Origin: Neiella holothuriorum
Lineage (GTDB): Bacteria > Pseudomonadota > Gammaproteobacteria > Enterobacterales > Neiellaceae
Assembly (NCBI RefSeq): GCF_019457915.1
Contig: NZ_JAHZSS010000004.1
Coordinates: forward strand, 124,001 to 188,000
DNA length: 64,000 nt
Reading direction: 5' to 3'
Of the stretch, positions 49,217 through 58,752 are shown in pieces. The notes beneath the pieces are model-generated. The model made no database searches. It saw nothing but the letters and a program-made list of their open reading frames with translations, and was not told the origin of the DNA. How positions within the stretch are numbered: position 1 is the first letter of the stretch; each line of letters begins with the position of its first letter. The position numbers and the translations under genes are program-made.

Positions 49217-49870
49217 CTATTCAGCTTGGAATTGAGCTAAATCGAGTTGACCAACGGCAATAACAGCTTGAGTTCGGTTGCGCACATTAAGCTTTTTGAA
49301 AATGGCAGTAGCATGCGCTTTAACGGTGGCTTCTGACACACTGAGATCAATGGCGATCTGCTTGTTGAGCATGCCATCGGCAAACATCATTAAAATGCGG
49401 TGCTGTTGCGGCGTAAGAGATGATAAACGGGCAACAATATCGTCATCACCGCTTTGTTCTAATACTTTCGGGTCGGGCACCCAAACCTGCCCTTCCAGAA
49501 CTGCAACCATGGCTTCACGTAATAACTCAGGGTCGCTCGATTTAGGGATGAATCCACACGCTCCGGCTTGCATGGCGCGGCGAATATTTTCGTCTTCTTC
49601 GTGAGCAGACACCACCACCACAGGCAAATCAGGAAAATGCGAACGCACATGCACCAAGGTCGAAAAACCATGGGCGCCGGGAATTTGTAAATCCAGCACC
49701 AACATATCGGCGTCTGCGGAGTGTTCCAGTAAGGCTTCTAACGCAACAACCGTATCCGCCTCCAACCATTGGGTACCGGTAAGCTCAGGTACAGTTTCTA
49801 ACGTGAGCATGAGAGCTTGACGAAATAACGGGTGATCGTCGGCTATGATAATCTGGTCGGCCAAACGCAT
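49217..49870 (-). CDS. crbR: LuxR/FixJ-type response regulator, CrbR type
   Basis: 217 residues from ATG 49870, which has AGGA 8 bases upstream; a longer frame to 49915 is less likely. The receiver has DDHPLFR at the start and acceptor D60 (LVLDLQIPG). The LuxR helix-turn-helix reads LTPQQHRILMMFADGMLNKQIAIDLSVSEATVKAH. The sequence resembles CrbR, the regulator phosphorylated through CrbS that activates acs. No kinase gene is adjacent, so the CrbS-like protein at 37.6 kb is the likely partner. The pairing is inferred. Confidence 0.78.
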   Translation of the reverse strand: MRLADQIIIADDHPLFRQALMLTLETVPELTGTQWLEADTVVALEALLEHSADADMLVLDLQIPGAHGFSTLVHVRSHFPDLPVVVVSAHEEDENIRRAMQAGACGFIPKSSDPELLREAMVAVLEGQVWVPDPKVLEQSGDDDIVARLSSLTPQQHRILMMFADGMLNKQIAIDLSVSEATVKAHATAIFKKLNVRNRTQAVIAVGQLDLAQFQAE

Positions 49871-49985
49871 TTGGTTCCATCCTAACAGGTGGCGATTAGC
49901 GCGACAGTATTTCAACTTGCACCACGAAGCTCAAGCTATATAACACCAAAGTAAAAGGTCAATCACCAAACCTAAGGAATTCTCG

Positions 49986-50597
49986 ATGATCAAACTTTAC
50001 GGCACGCCACGTACCCGCTCTTTACGAGTGAGCTGGACGCTCGAAGAACTGGCGCTGGACTGGCAATACGAAAAGCTCGACTTAAAGGCCGGCGAGCATC
50101 GCCAAGCAGCTTTTTTAGCCATTAATCCATGTGGCAAAATTCCAGCTTTATCCGATGGTGAGTTAGTACTAACCGAATCTGCGGCCATTTGCATGTACCT
50201 GGCCGAACGCTACGGTGCCGATATCTTGTTACCTGAATCAATGGCTGATAAGGGCCGCCATCACCGCTGGGTTCAGTTGGTCACCAGTGAATTGGAGCAA
50301 CCGTTGTGGACCATGGGCAAGCATCGATTTGCGTTGCCAGAAGAACAGCGGATCCCACAAATGCTTGAAACCGCGACCTGGGAATTTGAAAAGATCTGCG
50401 CAGAACTAGAACCACAGCTGCCAGATTCTGATTCCTTATTCGAGCGCTTTACCGTCGCCGATATTTTACTAACCCACACCCTCAACTGGGCCGTTTCTTT
50501 TGAGCAGCAGCTACCGCCTAAACTTGCGGCTTACCGTAAGCGCAACAGTCAGCGCCCTTCCCTTGCCAGCGCTTTAGAAAAAGAAATGGCGGGATAA
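49986..50597 (+). CDS. Glutathione S-transferase
   Basis: 203 residues: an N-terminal thioredoxin-like domain starting YGTPRTRSLRVSWTLEEL, with the cis-proline and glutathione-contact region in CGKIPALSDGELVLTESAAICMYL. An all-helical C-terminal domain (about 90-203) carries FTVADILLTHTLNWA. It probably conjugates or reduces small electrophiles in the cytoplasm. AAGGA precedes the start. It diverges from the CrbR-like gene with about 115 bases between them. Confidence 0.92.
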   Translation: MIKLYGTPRTRSLRVSWTLEELALDWQYEKLDLKAGEHRQAAFLAINPCGKIPALSDGELVLTESAAICMYLAERYGADILLPESMADKGRHHRWVQLVTSELEQPLWTMGKHRFALPEEQRIPQMLETATWEFEKICAELEPQLPDSDSLFERFTVADILLTHTLNWAVSFEQQLPPKLAAYRKRNSQRPSLASALEKEMAG

Positions 50598-50609
50598 ATC
50601 ATGTTGGTG

Positions 50610-50637
50610 AATTTAACCAAAGGACTGGTTAAATTCC
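50610..50637 (+). terminator. Perfect inverted repeat after the GST gene
   Basis: GAATTTAACCA (50610-50620) pairs with TGGTTAAATTC (50627-50637) around a 6-base loop, 13 bases after the stop. It is AT-rich and has no T-run, so it could be a weak terminator or an operator. Confidence 0.45.
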
Positions 50638-50757
50638 TTAATGAGCCGCCAAGGGGAAATATTTTTCCTTATAAAATCAAGCAAATAAAATTTGGCACAC
50701 TCTTTGTTAATAACATTGGGTATATGATTCACTTATTCGCTAACAAGGATTTCAATC

Positions 50758-51534
50758 ATGCGTAACATTTTGCTTGCAGCCAGCATCTCCGTTCTCACCT
50801 TTGGCCTATCAGGCAATGCCATGGCTGATGATGATAACTGCTCCATGGATCTGGGAATGGGCGTTAATTTAGCCCCAAACTCCATTGAACTGTTAGATCA
50901 AGACAAGCCAACAGTCACCATGCTCAATGATCAGCTCCTGATTGATGGCACGCCATTAACGCTGACGGCCAGTCAACAAGTTGTCTACTCAGAATACCAA
51001 CAAGAGATCCGCGACTTTGTGCCACAGGTCGTTGAGCTGGCTATCGATGCCGTCGATCTGGCGATGGTAGCGGTGCAAGAAGTCGTCACAGGTTTGAACA
51101 TTGATAGCGATGGTCAGCGTGAGTTAGAAGAGTCTATCGACAAGCTACGCCAAGCGTTAGAGCGCTATTTCCACAAAGATGAACAAAACTACCATTTGGC
51201 AGCTCATGAAGACGGTGATTTTGACCGCGAGCTAGAGCAAGGCATTGAGGCCGTTGTAGAAGATTCCATGCAACATGGTTTGAGTTCTGTCTTCAGCATG
51301 TTAGCTGAAGCATTCAGTGGCGACGAAGGAACGTTTGAGCAGCGCATGGAAGCCTTTGGTGAGCGCATGGAAAAAATGGGGCAAGCCATCGAAGATAAAG
51401 TCGGCACCTCATCGGAAGCCATTGAACAACGTGGTGTTGAAGTCTGTGAACAAGCGGAGCAACTACACAAGTTGGAGCTTCGAGTTCACCAAGAAATACC
51501 ACAACTGCAAGATTATAAACTGGTGAAGATCTAG
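50758..51534 (+). CDS. Exported DUF2884 (YggN-like) protein
   Basis: 258 residues with a signal peptide ending at NAMA (about residue 23). The mature protein starts with the cysteine in DDDNCSMDLGMGV. Then come a short beta region (LLIDGTPLTLTASQQ) and long amphipathic helices rich in Glu/Gln (about 80-250), with a second cysteine in EVCEQAEQLH. This is the DUF2884/YggN pattern; the two cysteines could form a disulfide in the periplasm. Function unknown. AAGGA lies upstream of the start. Confidence 0.85.
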   Translation: MRNILLAASISVLTFGLSGNAMADDDNCSMDLGMGVNLAPNSIELLDQDKPTVTMLNDQLLIDGTPLTLTASQQVVYSEYQQEIRDFVPQVVELAIDAVDLAMVAVQEVVTGLNIDSDGQRELEESIDKLRQALERYFHKDEQNYHLAAHEDGDFDRELEQGIEAVVEDSMQHGLSSVFSMLAEAFSGDEGTFEQRMEAFGERMEKMGQAIEDKVGTSSEAIEQRGVEVCEQAEQLHKLELRVHQEIPQLQDYKLVKI

Positions 51535-51544
51535 TTGGCGCCAT

Positions 51545-51609
51545 TGCTCGCTTGCTCTGGCCGGACTTTCGATATCTAAATATCGAGTCACGCCCAAGAC
51601 AAGCGAGCA
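51545..51609. terminator. Nested double hairpin between convergent genes
   Basis: Outer arms TGCTCGCTTG (51545-51554) and CAAGCGAGCA (51600-51609) are perfectly complementary. They enclose a second stem, CGATAT/ATATCG (51570-51585), extended by GACT/AGTC. It separates the DUF2884 and SprT genes and may end both transcripts. Confidence 0.5.
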
Positions 51610-51646
51610 TGTTGCAACCTTTCATCCCGAAGGCAACGCACAGTCA

Positions 51647-52177
51647 CTAACCGAGTGGCTGCAATGCATCACCGCACAAACGACAGCGATAGCTAGCCCC
51701 ACGCAATACTTTATTGTGACGACGAATGGTCAGCGCATGTTGCTGGCAACCACAGCGATACAAAAACTGCTGCCCCTGCAAATCGCTTACATCAAGCTGG
51801 TGGGTACGTTCGGCCACTACATCAAACACAGCGGTCATCATGTGCTGCCATTGCGGGCCATGAGGGGCAACTTTACCGTACAGTTGGTGAACCAATAAAT
51901 GAGCCAACTCGTGGGGCAAAATTTGTTCGACAAATACCTCTGGCTGAGCCACCAGCAACACCGGATTTAAACGCAAGATCTGGCTCTGCAAACGAGCGCT
52001 CCCCGCGCTGGTGCCACGCTGATCAAACACCAAATCCGGCGTTTTGAATTCAAACTCAAAGGATTCACTGGCACGCGTTAATAATTGCGCCATTTTTGAA
52101 TGCAACGGCGCCTGCCAGTCAGCTTCGGCTTGCAACCGGCAGTTTGCGAAATGTTGAGCTTGAGAGGAGCGAGCCAT
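51647..52177 (-). CDS. sprT: SprT-family zinc metalloprotein
   Basis: 176 residues, the E. coli SprT size class. The zinc protease motif is HELAHLLVH (about residue 86). A C-terminal zinc ribbon is formed by YRCGCQQH and YRCRLCGDAL. The fold is related to the DNA-protein-crosslink protease Spartan, but bacterial SprT function is not settled. It lies 21 bases beyond pdxH on the same strand, so the two are probably co-transcribed. Confidence 0.9.
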   Translation of the reverse strand: MARSSQAQHFANCRLQAEADWQAPLHSKMAQLLTRASESFEFEFKTPDLVFDQRGTSAGSARLQSQILRLNPVLLVAQPEVFVEQILPHELAHLLVHQLYGKVAPHGPQWQHMMTAVFDVVAERTHQLDVSDLQGQQFLYRCGCQQHALTIRRHNKVLRGASYRCRLCGDALQPLG

Positions 52178-52198
52178 GGTGTACGGACGTCTCAGCGC

Positions 52199-52840
52199 TT
52201 ATGGCGCTAAGCGCTCAATATGCCAATTAGCCTCGGCGTCTCGCTGATATAAGAAGCGATCATGTAGTCGGTGTTCGCCGCCTTGCCAGAACTCAATGCT
52301 GGTTGGCACAATACGGTAGCCTCCCCAGAACGTCGGCAAGGGCACTTCGCCGTCAGCAAATTTCTTTTTTAGCTCCATAAATTTCGACTCAAGCAGCTGA
52401 CGCGCACTCAAACGCGCGCTTTGCTTCGATGCCCAAGCTGCAATTTGCGAGTCTTTTGGCCGCGTCATGAAATAGCGCAGCACTTCGGTATGAGAAAGCG
52501 GCTCTGCAATGCCCGTGATATGTACCTGTCGCTCTAGCATGTGCCAAGGAAACAAGGCACTGATGTGGCTATTGTGCTTTAAATGCTGTGCTTTGCGTGA
52601 GCCCAAATTGGTGAAAAACACAAACCCTGAGGGATCCGATTGTTTCAGCAAAACAATGCGTTGGTAGGGCTGACCAGCGTCATCAACGGTGGCAACACTC
52701 ATGGCCGTCGGATCCGACAATTTGGCAGTCACCGCTTGTTGCAGCCACAATTCAAATAATTCAAATGGGCTGGCAGGCAAATTGTCTCGACGCAAGCCGC
52801 CTTGGCAATATTCGCGGCGCAGATCCGATAAATCCAACAT
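52199..52840 (-). CDS. pdxH: Pyridoxamine 5'-phosphate oxidase
   Basis: 213 residues from ATG 52840; the longer frame to 52900 is unlikely, because PdxH proteins begin just before [22 protein letters not shown]- and substrate-binding segments are present: [48 protein letters not shown] and the terminal [10 protein letters not shown]. It oxidises pyridoxamine or pyridoxine 5'-phosphate to pyridoxal 5'-phosphate, the last step of B6 salvage. Confidence 0.97.
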   Translation of the reverse strand: MLDLSDLRREYCQGGLRRDNLPASPFELFELWLQQAVTAKLSDPTAMSVATVDDAGQPYQRIVLLKQSDPSGFVFFTNLGSRKAQHLKHNSHISALFPWHMLERQVHITGIAEPLSHTEVLRYFMTRPKDSQIAAWASKQSARLSARQLLESKFMELKKKFADGEVPLPTFWGGYRIVPTSIEFWQGGEHRLHDRFLYQRDAEANWHIERLAP

Positions 52841-53019
52841 GGTATGACTCGCTTGGCTTAGTCGTTCAGAGCAATTGTTATACGCAACTGACAGTTGCAA
52901 TTCGTGGCGGCGATTTTCAGTCCTACGCTTGATAAATGCAAGTAACTATCTTTTTCGCCGCCATCACGTAGATTAGAACATGAAGGAACAATTGACGCGG
53001 TACTAACCACGGAGGCCAT

Positions 53020-53718
53020 GTGCTGAAATTGCAAAATGTGAGTCACTGGTTTGATGATGCCTCGGCGCCGAATGACGGCCAATCAAAGGTGCTGGATAAC
53101 CTTTCGCTGACGTTAAATCGTGGTCAATCCTTGGCTCTAATGGGCACCAGTGGCAGTGGTAAAAGCACTTTATTGCAAGTGGCTGCTGGCTTAGAACTCC
53201 CCAAACAAGGCCGGGTTGAGCTCGCTGACTTACCCATTTACGAGCTAACCGATGACGCCCTATCAGCCCTTCGACGAGAACAGTTAGGCTTTGTCTTTCA
53301 ACAATTTAATTTGTTACCTGGGCTGAGTGTCATTGATAACATTCTATTCCAAAGCCGCTTAAATCAAGGCCACCAGCAGCACGAAGCAATCGATTCGCAC
53401 TGGCTCGATCACTTGATGACAACCATGGCTCTGCATGAAGTAAGTCATCGCTTACCTGAGCAACTATCAGGCGGTCAACAGCAGCGGGTTGCCATCGCTC
53501 GTGCCGTTGCCCATAAACCAGCCATTGTGTTTGCCGACGAGCCAACGGGCAACCTCAACGATAGTCTCAGCCATACCGTCATGGAGCTTCTGATGATGTT
53601 ATCGAGAGAAGCCAATTGCGCCCTGTTAATGGTGACGCACAGCGCCGCCATGGCCGGTTACACCGACCGCGTGTTGACCTTGCAAAGCGGCAAACTCGAA
53701 CAGGCTCAGAACAGCTGA
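53020..53718 (+). CDS. ABC transporter ATPase, AttE/LolD class
   Basis: 232 residues from GTG 53020; the ATG at 53018 is out of frame and stops at once. GGAGG lies 4 bases upstream. Walker A GTSGSGKST, Q-loop FVFQQFNL, signature LSGGQQQR, Walker B IVFADEPTG and switch VTHS are intact. It energises the permease encoded next, whose start overlaps this stop. It is not identical to the ATPase at 31.7 kb. Confidence 0.93.
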   Translation: MLKLQNVSHWFDDASAPNDGQSKVLDNLSLTLNRGQSLALMGTSGSGKSTLLQVAAGLELPKQGRVELADLPIYELTDDALSALRREQLGFVFQQFNLLPGLSVIDNILFQSRLNQGHQQHEAIDSHWLDHLMTTMALHEVSHRLPEQLSGGQQQRVAIARAVAHKPAIVFADEPTGNLNDSLSHTVMELLMMLSREANCALLMVTHSAAMAGYTDRVLTLQSGKLEQAQNS

Positions 53719-56282
53719 TGATACGCCCGTTATTGCAGTCTCACCGGGCGATTTTACGTGCGCTGGCAGGTCATTATCGACGCCACCCGATTCAAGCTAT
53801 ATTTTTAGTCGTTGGCCTAGCCATTGCGACCGTCTTGCTAGTCGCGACGCAGTTAATTAATGCTCAAGCTCAGGCGAGTTATTCTCGCGGTGCCTCGCTA
53901 ATGGCACAGCAACCTGTGGGTTATGTGGTAGCAGCACAGGGGCAGAAACGGTTTTCCATCAACCATTATGTAGCACTTCGGCGTGCTGGGTTCGACCACC
54001 TCGTGCCTGTGTTACAAAGCCAGTTTGCGACCCAACAACACGGCGTCATCAGCGTCATGGGTGTGGATTGGTTGGCGTTGTCATCAACGACTCAAGCCAA
54101 TACGAATCAATCCGAACAACAAAACACGTTGGCGATGCCAACCATCTCGCTGGAGGCATTCATTCTGCCGCCCTATCGCCTACTCATGGCACCTGCGCGC
54201 ATGACGCAGTTGAACCTTACAGCCGGCGAATCCATGATGCTGGTCAAAGCCGATTCAACCGATCCAGCGCAAACCAAGCGTTCCACAGCCTTACCCGCAG
54301 TGGTACCTGCTCCTGAACATTCAGGTTTAGGCCATCAAGCCTTGATGGATTTGTATGGGCTGCAAGATATTAGTCAGCAGCTTGATCAGCTCAGTGCAAT
54401 TTGGGTTATGTCTGAGCACCAACGTCAGCAACTTATCGCCGCGCTCCCCGCCACTCTCATCTACAAGCCGGCAGCAACGCCCGTTGAGCAAGCGGGCCTC
54501 GCGAATAGCCTGCACCTGAATTTGGCGGCCATGGGGCTACTGAGTTTTGTTGTCGGCCTGTTTTTGGCGTTTAACGCCATTCAATTTAGTTACACCGATC
54601 GTCAACCATTGCTCCGGCGTTTGCGACTGTCAGGGGTAAGCAAACGCCAACTTCTGCATTGTCTGCTGGTTGAGCTAGCCGTATTTGTCAGCGTTGGTTG
54701 CTTGTTAGGCTACGGCGCGGGGATCTGGTTGGCTAGCCTGTTGCTACCTGGGCTGGGGCAAACGCTGGCTCAGCTATACGATATCTATATTGCCTACCCC
54801 AATAGCCTCATCCAATCCATTCCAGCCTTACCATTGGTTATGGTTCTGAGCGCCGCCGCATTTGCTTATTGGCCAATGCGCCAGCTTATTCAGCAACCCT
54901 TGTTGGCGCGTTATCGCCATCAACACGATCAGGCCATTCATCTAAAACGTGATCGCCTGTTGATACGCTTAGCCGGCATTTTTTGTTTATTCGCGCTGAG
55001 CTTGCAACAACTAGCTGATGGTCTTTGGTTGGCACTACTATGCCTAGCTTGTGTATTGCTTGCCGGCGCATTGTGTTTGCCGATGATCCTGCGCTGGTCT
55101 TTGGCCGGTTTACAACGCCTTATTCCGAATCAACGACCGCTTCTGCAATGGCTACTTGCCGATAGTCGATGGTTGCTGGGGCCTGCTGCCGTTTCGTTAA
55201 TGGCCATGACACTCGCTCTGGTTGCCAATTCGGGGTTGAATAGCATGATCACCAGCTTTAGAGCAGCCACCGAACACTGGCTCGATCAGCGACTGGTCGC
55301 GCCCATTTACCTCGATGTTGAAGCAGGCCAACAGCACCTTGGCCAATGGCTCAGCGAAAATGCGCCAGATGTTGCCATTGCCGAACGGCACACCTTAATT
55401 CATTCGCACCGAGGCGGCGTTGAAATTGCCTCGTTACCACCACTTCCTACATTTACACAAAGTATTCAGTTGCTAGAGCAACAACCACAAGCCGTTGAGC
55501 AGTTCGCACAAGGTCACGGCATTTATGTTTCAGAGCGCTACATGCGGTTAGACGGAGGCGAGATTGGCCAATCAGTTCATTTATGCGATGCCGCCCCCGA
55601 CATTCCAATTGTCGGAAGCTACCGCGATTACGGTAACCCTCGGAGCCAATGGTTGCTGGATGAACATTTATTTCGCCGCTGCTGGCCGTTACATCGCGCT
55701 AAAAGTACCGCGCTGTTATTAGCAGATGCGCCGGATAAGGTGTCAGAAACAACGCCGCCATATGATTGGCATCGTCTCATTCAACAGCTCAGCGCGGCCG
55801 AATTAATCACCCCAGAGCAAGTCATCGATCAGCAACAAGTTCGCCAAGTCGTGCTGTCTATTTTTGAACAAACCTTCACCATTACCGAGGCGCTGAACGG
55901 CCTCACCTTGCTGGTTGCAGGCATTGGCATTTTTTGCGCAACCAGTGCCATTCATCATCATCGGGTTCGCCAGCAAGCGCAACTCGCGGCTTTGGGCGTG
56001 AGTCATCGTCAGCGCATTGGTTTGTTATTGTGTCAATGGGGATTACTGGCAACGTTAAGCATGTTGGTCGTTTGGCCGTTCGGAACCTTACTTGCTTGGG
56101 TGCTATCAGATGTCGTCACTCCTGCAGCATTTGGTTGGAGCTTTGCAACGCTTTGGGTGTGGCACCATTACCCATTATTGGCCGCGCTGGCGATTGGTTG
56201 CGTGCTAGCGGCTACTGTCATTCCCACCCTTCGCCTCAAGTCCGTCAGCATTGCCAGTTTGCTCAAAGAGGTGGACGAATGA
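53718..56282 (+). CDS. Large FtsX-type ABC permease (AttF/AttG fused)
   Basis: 854 residues, starting in the stop of the ATPase gene (TGATG). It contains two FtsX-like units: an N-terminal helix with periplasmic domain, four central helices (about 270-420), further helices, a second periplasmic domain (about 510-700) and three C-terminal helices. LRRLRLSGVSKRQLL and AQLAALGVSHRQRIG are the two FtsX loops. It resembles the permease pair of AttEFGH/LolCE-type systems in a single chain. It probably moves a lipid or lipidated product from the inner membrane. Confidence 0.88.
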   Translation: MIRPLLQSHRAILRALAGHYRRHPIQAIFLVVGLAIATVLLVATQLINAQAQASYSRGASLMAQQPVGYVVAAQGQKRFSINHYVALRRAGFDHLVPVLQSQFATQQHGVISVMGVDWLALSSTTQANTNQSEQQNTLAMPTISLEAFILPPYRLLMAPARMTQLNLTAGESMMLVKADSTDPAQTKRSTALPAVVPAPEHSGLGHQALMDLYGLQDISQQLDQLSAIWVMSEHQRQQLIAALPATLIYKPAATPVEQAGLANSLHLNLAAMGLLSFVVGLFLAFNAIQFSYTDRQPLLRRLRLSGVSKRQLLHCLLVELAVFVSVGCLLGYGAGIWLASLLLPGLGQTLAQLYDIYIAYPNSLIQSIPALPLVMVLSAAAFAYWPMRQLIQQPLLARYRHQHDQAIHLKRDRLLIRLAGIFCLFALSLQQLADGLWLALLCLACVLLAGALCLPMILRWSLAGLQRLIPNQRPLLQWLLADSRWLLGPAAVSLMAMTLALVANSGLNSMITSFRAATEHWLDQRLVAPIYLDVEAGQQHLGQWLSENAPDVAIAERHTLIHSHRGGVEIASLPPLPTFTQSIQLLEQQPQAVEQFAQGHGIYVSERYMRLDGGEIGQSVHLCDAAPDIPIVGSYRDYGNPRSQWLLDEHLFRRCWPLHRAKSTALLLADAPDKVSETTPPYDWHRLIQQLSAAELITPEQVIDQQQVRQVVLSIFEQTFTITEALNGLTLLVAGIGIFCATSAIHHHRVRQQAQLAALGVSHRQRIGLLLCQWGLLATLSMLVVWPFGTLLAWVLSDVVTPAAFGWSFATLWVWHHYPLLAALAIGCVLAATVIPTLRLKSVSIASLLKEVDE

Positions 56283-57406
56283 CTCTCTTTCTCAAGCCAG
56301 TCAACGCGACCAAAGCAATCAACAACACATTGCAACCCATGTTGCGCGCAACGTGCCTGTTGCTACTAACGTTCGCCTCGTCTGTCTTCGCTAACAGCGA
56401 TGATTACCAAGCCCTGCTAGCCCAAGACAATGGCACTTATCAGCAAGCCACCGGCGGCAATGCGCTGAGTTTTCCTGCCGATCATGGCCCACATCCGAAT
56501 TTCCGTATGGAATGGTGGTACGTCACGGCAAACCTGAAAGACGATCAAGGTCAGTGGTACGGCGCTCAGTGGACATTATTTCGCTCGGGTTTGAATGGTC
56601 AGGAAGCGTTACCGAAACAACGCCAGATTTACATGGCTCACGCAGCGCTCTCGTGGGATGGCGGCCACCATGCCATGCAACGCTATGGCCGCGCTGTGGC
56701 TGATCAAGCTGGAGTGACCAATAAGCCTTTTGTTGCTTGGCTTGATCATTGGCAACTCGCAAGTTTGCAAGCCAACAGTTGGCTGCCCATGCGCATGACG
56801 GCAGCAGATAATGGCTATCAAATGAACCTCATCTTGAGCAGCGAACGTGGCCTCGTATTGCAAGGTGATAACGGGTTTAGCGTGAAGAATAATCAGGGCT
56901 CGGGCTCTTACTACTACAGCCAACCTTACCTGCAATTGAGCGGCACTATCACCATTGATAATCAGGTCATTGCGGTAACCGGCCAAGGCTGGCTGGATCG
57001 AGAGTGGTCCAGCCAATTTTTGTTGCCTCAGCAGCAAGGCTGGGATTGGCTAGCGCTGCATTTAGATTCCGGTGAAAAAATCATGGTGTATCAGCTGCGC
57101 AGTAAACCGAATACCAACCAGCCGCATTACAAATGGCTAAGCTGGTTTGATGACCAAGGGCTGCGGAAATTACATACCCAAGATTTTGAATTAACTCCGG
57201 CTGCGTTCGAGCAAGTTGCTGGCCGCCAAGTGCCACAACGCTGGCATGTGCGTCACCTTCAAAGCGGATTAGATATAACCGTTACAAGTCGCCAGCAGCA
57301 ACAATGGATGGCGGTTGATTACCCTTACTGGGAAGGCCCTGTGTTGATCAGTGGCAGCGAACAAGGTGAAGGCTATATGGAAATGACCGGTTATCAGCCT
57401 AAATAA
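56279..57406 (+). CDS. AttH/CrtC-like lipocalin-type periplasmic protein
   Basis: 375 residues from ATG 56279, overlapping the permease stop by 4 bases. A signal peptide ends near FANSDD (about residue 36). The CrtC/AttH pattern is clear: FPADHGPHPNFRMEWWYVTANL, GAQWTLFRSG, then GYYYSQPYLQLSG-type strands, GQGWLDREWSSQFL and WDWLALHLDSGEKIMVYQLR. These proteins pair two lipocalin-like barrels and usually accompany AttEFG-type transporters. The role is probably handling of a hydrophobic product in the periplasm. The name hydroxyneurosporene hydratase, shared by CrtC, would be misleading here. Confidence 0.85.
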   Translation: MTLFLKPVNATKAINNTLQPMLRATCLLLLTFASSVFANSDDYQALLAQDNGTYQQATGGNALSFPADHGPHPNFRMEWWYVTANLKDDQGQWYGAQWTLFRSGLNGQEALPKQRQIYMAHAALSWDGGHHAMQRYGRAVADQAGVTNKPFVAWLDHWQLASLQANSWLPMRMTAADNGYQMNLILSSERGLVLQGDNGFSVKNNQGSGSYYYSQPYLQLSGTITIDNQVIAVTGQGWLDREWSSQFLLPQQQGWDWLALHLDSGEKIMVYQLRSKPNTNQPHYKWLSWFDDQGLRKLHTQDFELTPAAFEQVAGRQVPQRWHVRHLQSGLDITVTSRQQQQWMAVDYPYWEGPVLISGSEQGEGYMEMTGYQPK

Positions 57407-57590
57407 ACCTATCGTTCAGCAAATTGAGTGTAAAGCAACCTGAACAGTCGCCAACATGCTGGTTTGTTGAACTTACTCATGAGTTAGTCCTGAGCTTATT
57501 GCTGTTGTGTTTCAGCTGCTGAATAATACGAAAAATAATCAAGCCCTAGCCACCCTAGAGGCGCAACCTCTTACTGAGGACAATAAAAAT

Positions 57591-58592
57591 ATGGCGACCA
57601 TTAAGGACGTTGCAAAACTAGCGGGTGTCTCCAAAGCCACCGTCTCCCGCGTGTTAAACGGTAATGAGCGGGTTTCTCAAATCGCTCGCGACAAAGTAAA
57701 ACAAACCATGAAAGAGCTGGGCTATAAACCCAGCGCACTTGCTCAGGCTTTGGCCACCAATCGCTCACGCACTATTGGCATGGTGGTCAGCGATTTGTCC
57801 GGCCCATTTTTTGGCCCCATCATGAAAAGCGCTGAAAAGGTCATTCGCGATGCAGGGTTTCAATTGGTGGTAACCAATGGACACGGCCAAGAAGATCGTG
57901 AACGTGAAGCCATTGAGTTCATGACCAACCGCCCCGTTGATGCGTTAATTTTGACAGTATTCGCTCTCCCTGAAGAAGAGATTGTTGAGCTGCACCGCAA
58001 CGGCACGCCCATCGTTCTGCTCAATCGCCGTATTCAAGGGTTTGAAGACAACTGTATTTATCTCGACAACAAGCAAGGCGGCTATCTGGCCACCAAACGT
58101 ATGTTGGAGCTAGGCCATGATCGCGTTGCCTTTTTAGCTGGCCACTTCACTCACCCCGATAGCCTCGAGCGCCTTGAAGGCTATCAACAAGCACTGGACG
58201 AATTCGGCATTCCATTCCGTCAGGATCTAGTGTTCGATGATGATTACAACGAAGATGGCGGCCGACGCATGTGCCAAAAGCTGTTGAATTTGAAACGCGA
58301 TTTTAGCGCCATATTCTGCGGCAATGATTTGATTGCTATTGGCGCTCGCGATGTATTGAATCAACACGGCAAGCTGCAATCGACCTGCATGGTCGGTTTT
58401 GATGACGTGACGTTTGCTCAATACCTCAATCCGTCACTCAGTAGTGTGTTCTTTCCGGTTGAACAAATGGGCGAACGCGCTGGCCACATGGCATTAGCCA
58501 TGGCGGGGCATAAAACCGCGGCGGTGACTCATGTGCTGCAGCCACGACTGATTGAGCGTGAGTCATTGATGGCAGCCCAACCCAACGATTAA
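57591..58592 (+). CDS. LacI/GalR-family transcription regulator
   Basis: 333 residues from ATG 57591 (GAGGA about 11 bases upstream), which begins with the standard ATIKDVAKLAGVSKATVSRVLNG helix-turn-helix. A hinge with KPSALAQALAT and a periplasmic-binding-protein-like effector domain (60-333) follow, with GMVVSDLSGPFFG and FCGNDLIAIGA. It is probably a sugar- or nucleoside-responsive repressor. No sugar catabolic genes adjoin it, so targets are unknown. Confidence 0.93.
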   Translation: MATIKDVAKLAGVSKATVSRVLNGNERVSQIARDKVKQTMKELGYKPSALAQALATNRSRTIGMVVSDLSGPFFGPIMKSAEKVIRDAGFQLVVTNGHGQEDREREAIEFMTNRPVDALILTVFALPEEEIVELHRNGTPIVLLNRRIQGFEDNCIYLDNKQGGYLATKRMLELGHDRVAFLAGHFTHPDSLERLEGYQQALDEFGIPFRQDLVFDDDYNEDGGRRMCQKLLNLKRDFSAIFCGNDLIAIGARDVLNQHGKLQSTCMVGFDDVTFAQYLNPSLSSVFFPVEQMGERAGHMALAMAGHKTAAVTHVLQPRLIERESLMAAQPND

Positions 58593-58703
58593 AACGGCGC
58601 TTAGTTAAAGTCCAAGGTTCTCTGATCATGGCGTCTTCAATCATCATGCAAGGTTATGATGGAGCGCCTTAACCTTCTATAAATATAAGCAACCGCTAAC
58701 AAC

Positions 58704-58730
58704 AAAAAAGCCGCTTAAAGCGGCTTTTTT
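58704..58730. terminator. Bidirectional terminator between regulator and flgP
   Basis: A6-GCCGC (58704-58714) pairs with GCGGC-T6 (58720-58730) around TTAAA. It has A/T tails on both sides and serves the convergent LacI-type and flgP genes. Confidence 0.9.
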
Positions 58731-58752
58731 TAATCAGGATTCATGTGCGGAA

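Noticed and set aside
55934-56278. Long upstream extension of the AttH/CrtC-like frame
   Set aside because: It lies inside the permease gene in another frame; the ATG at 56279 gives a proper signal peptide.
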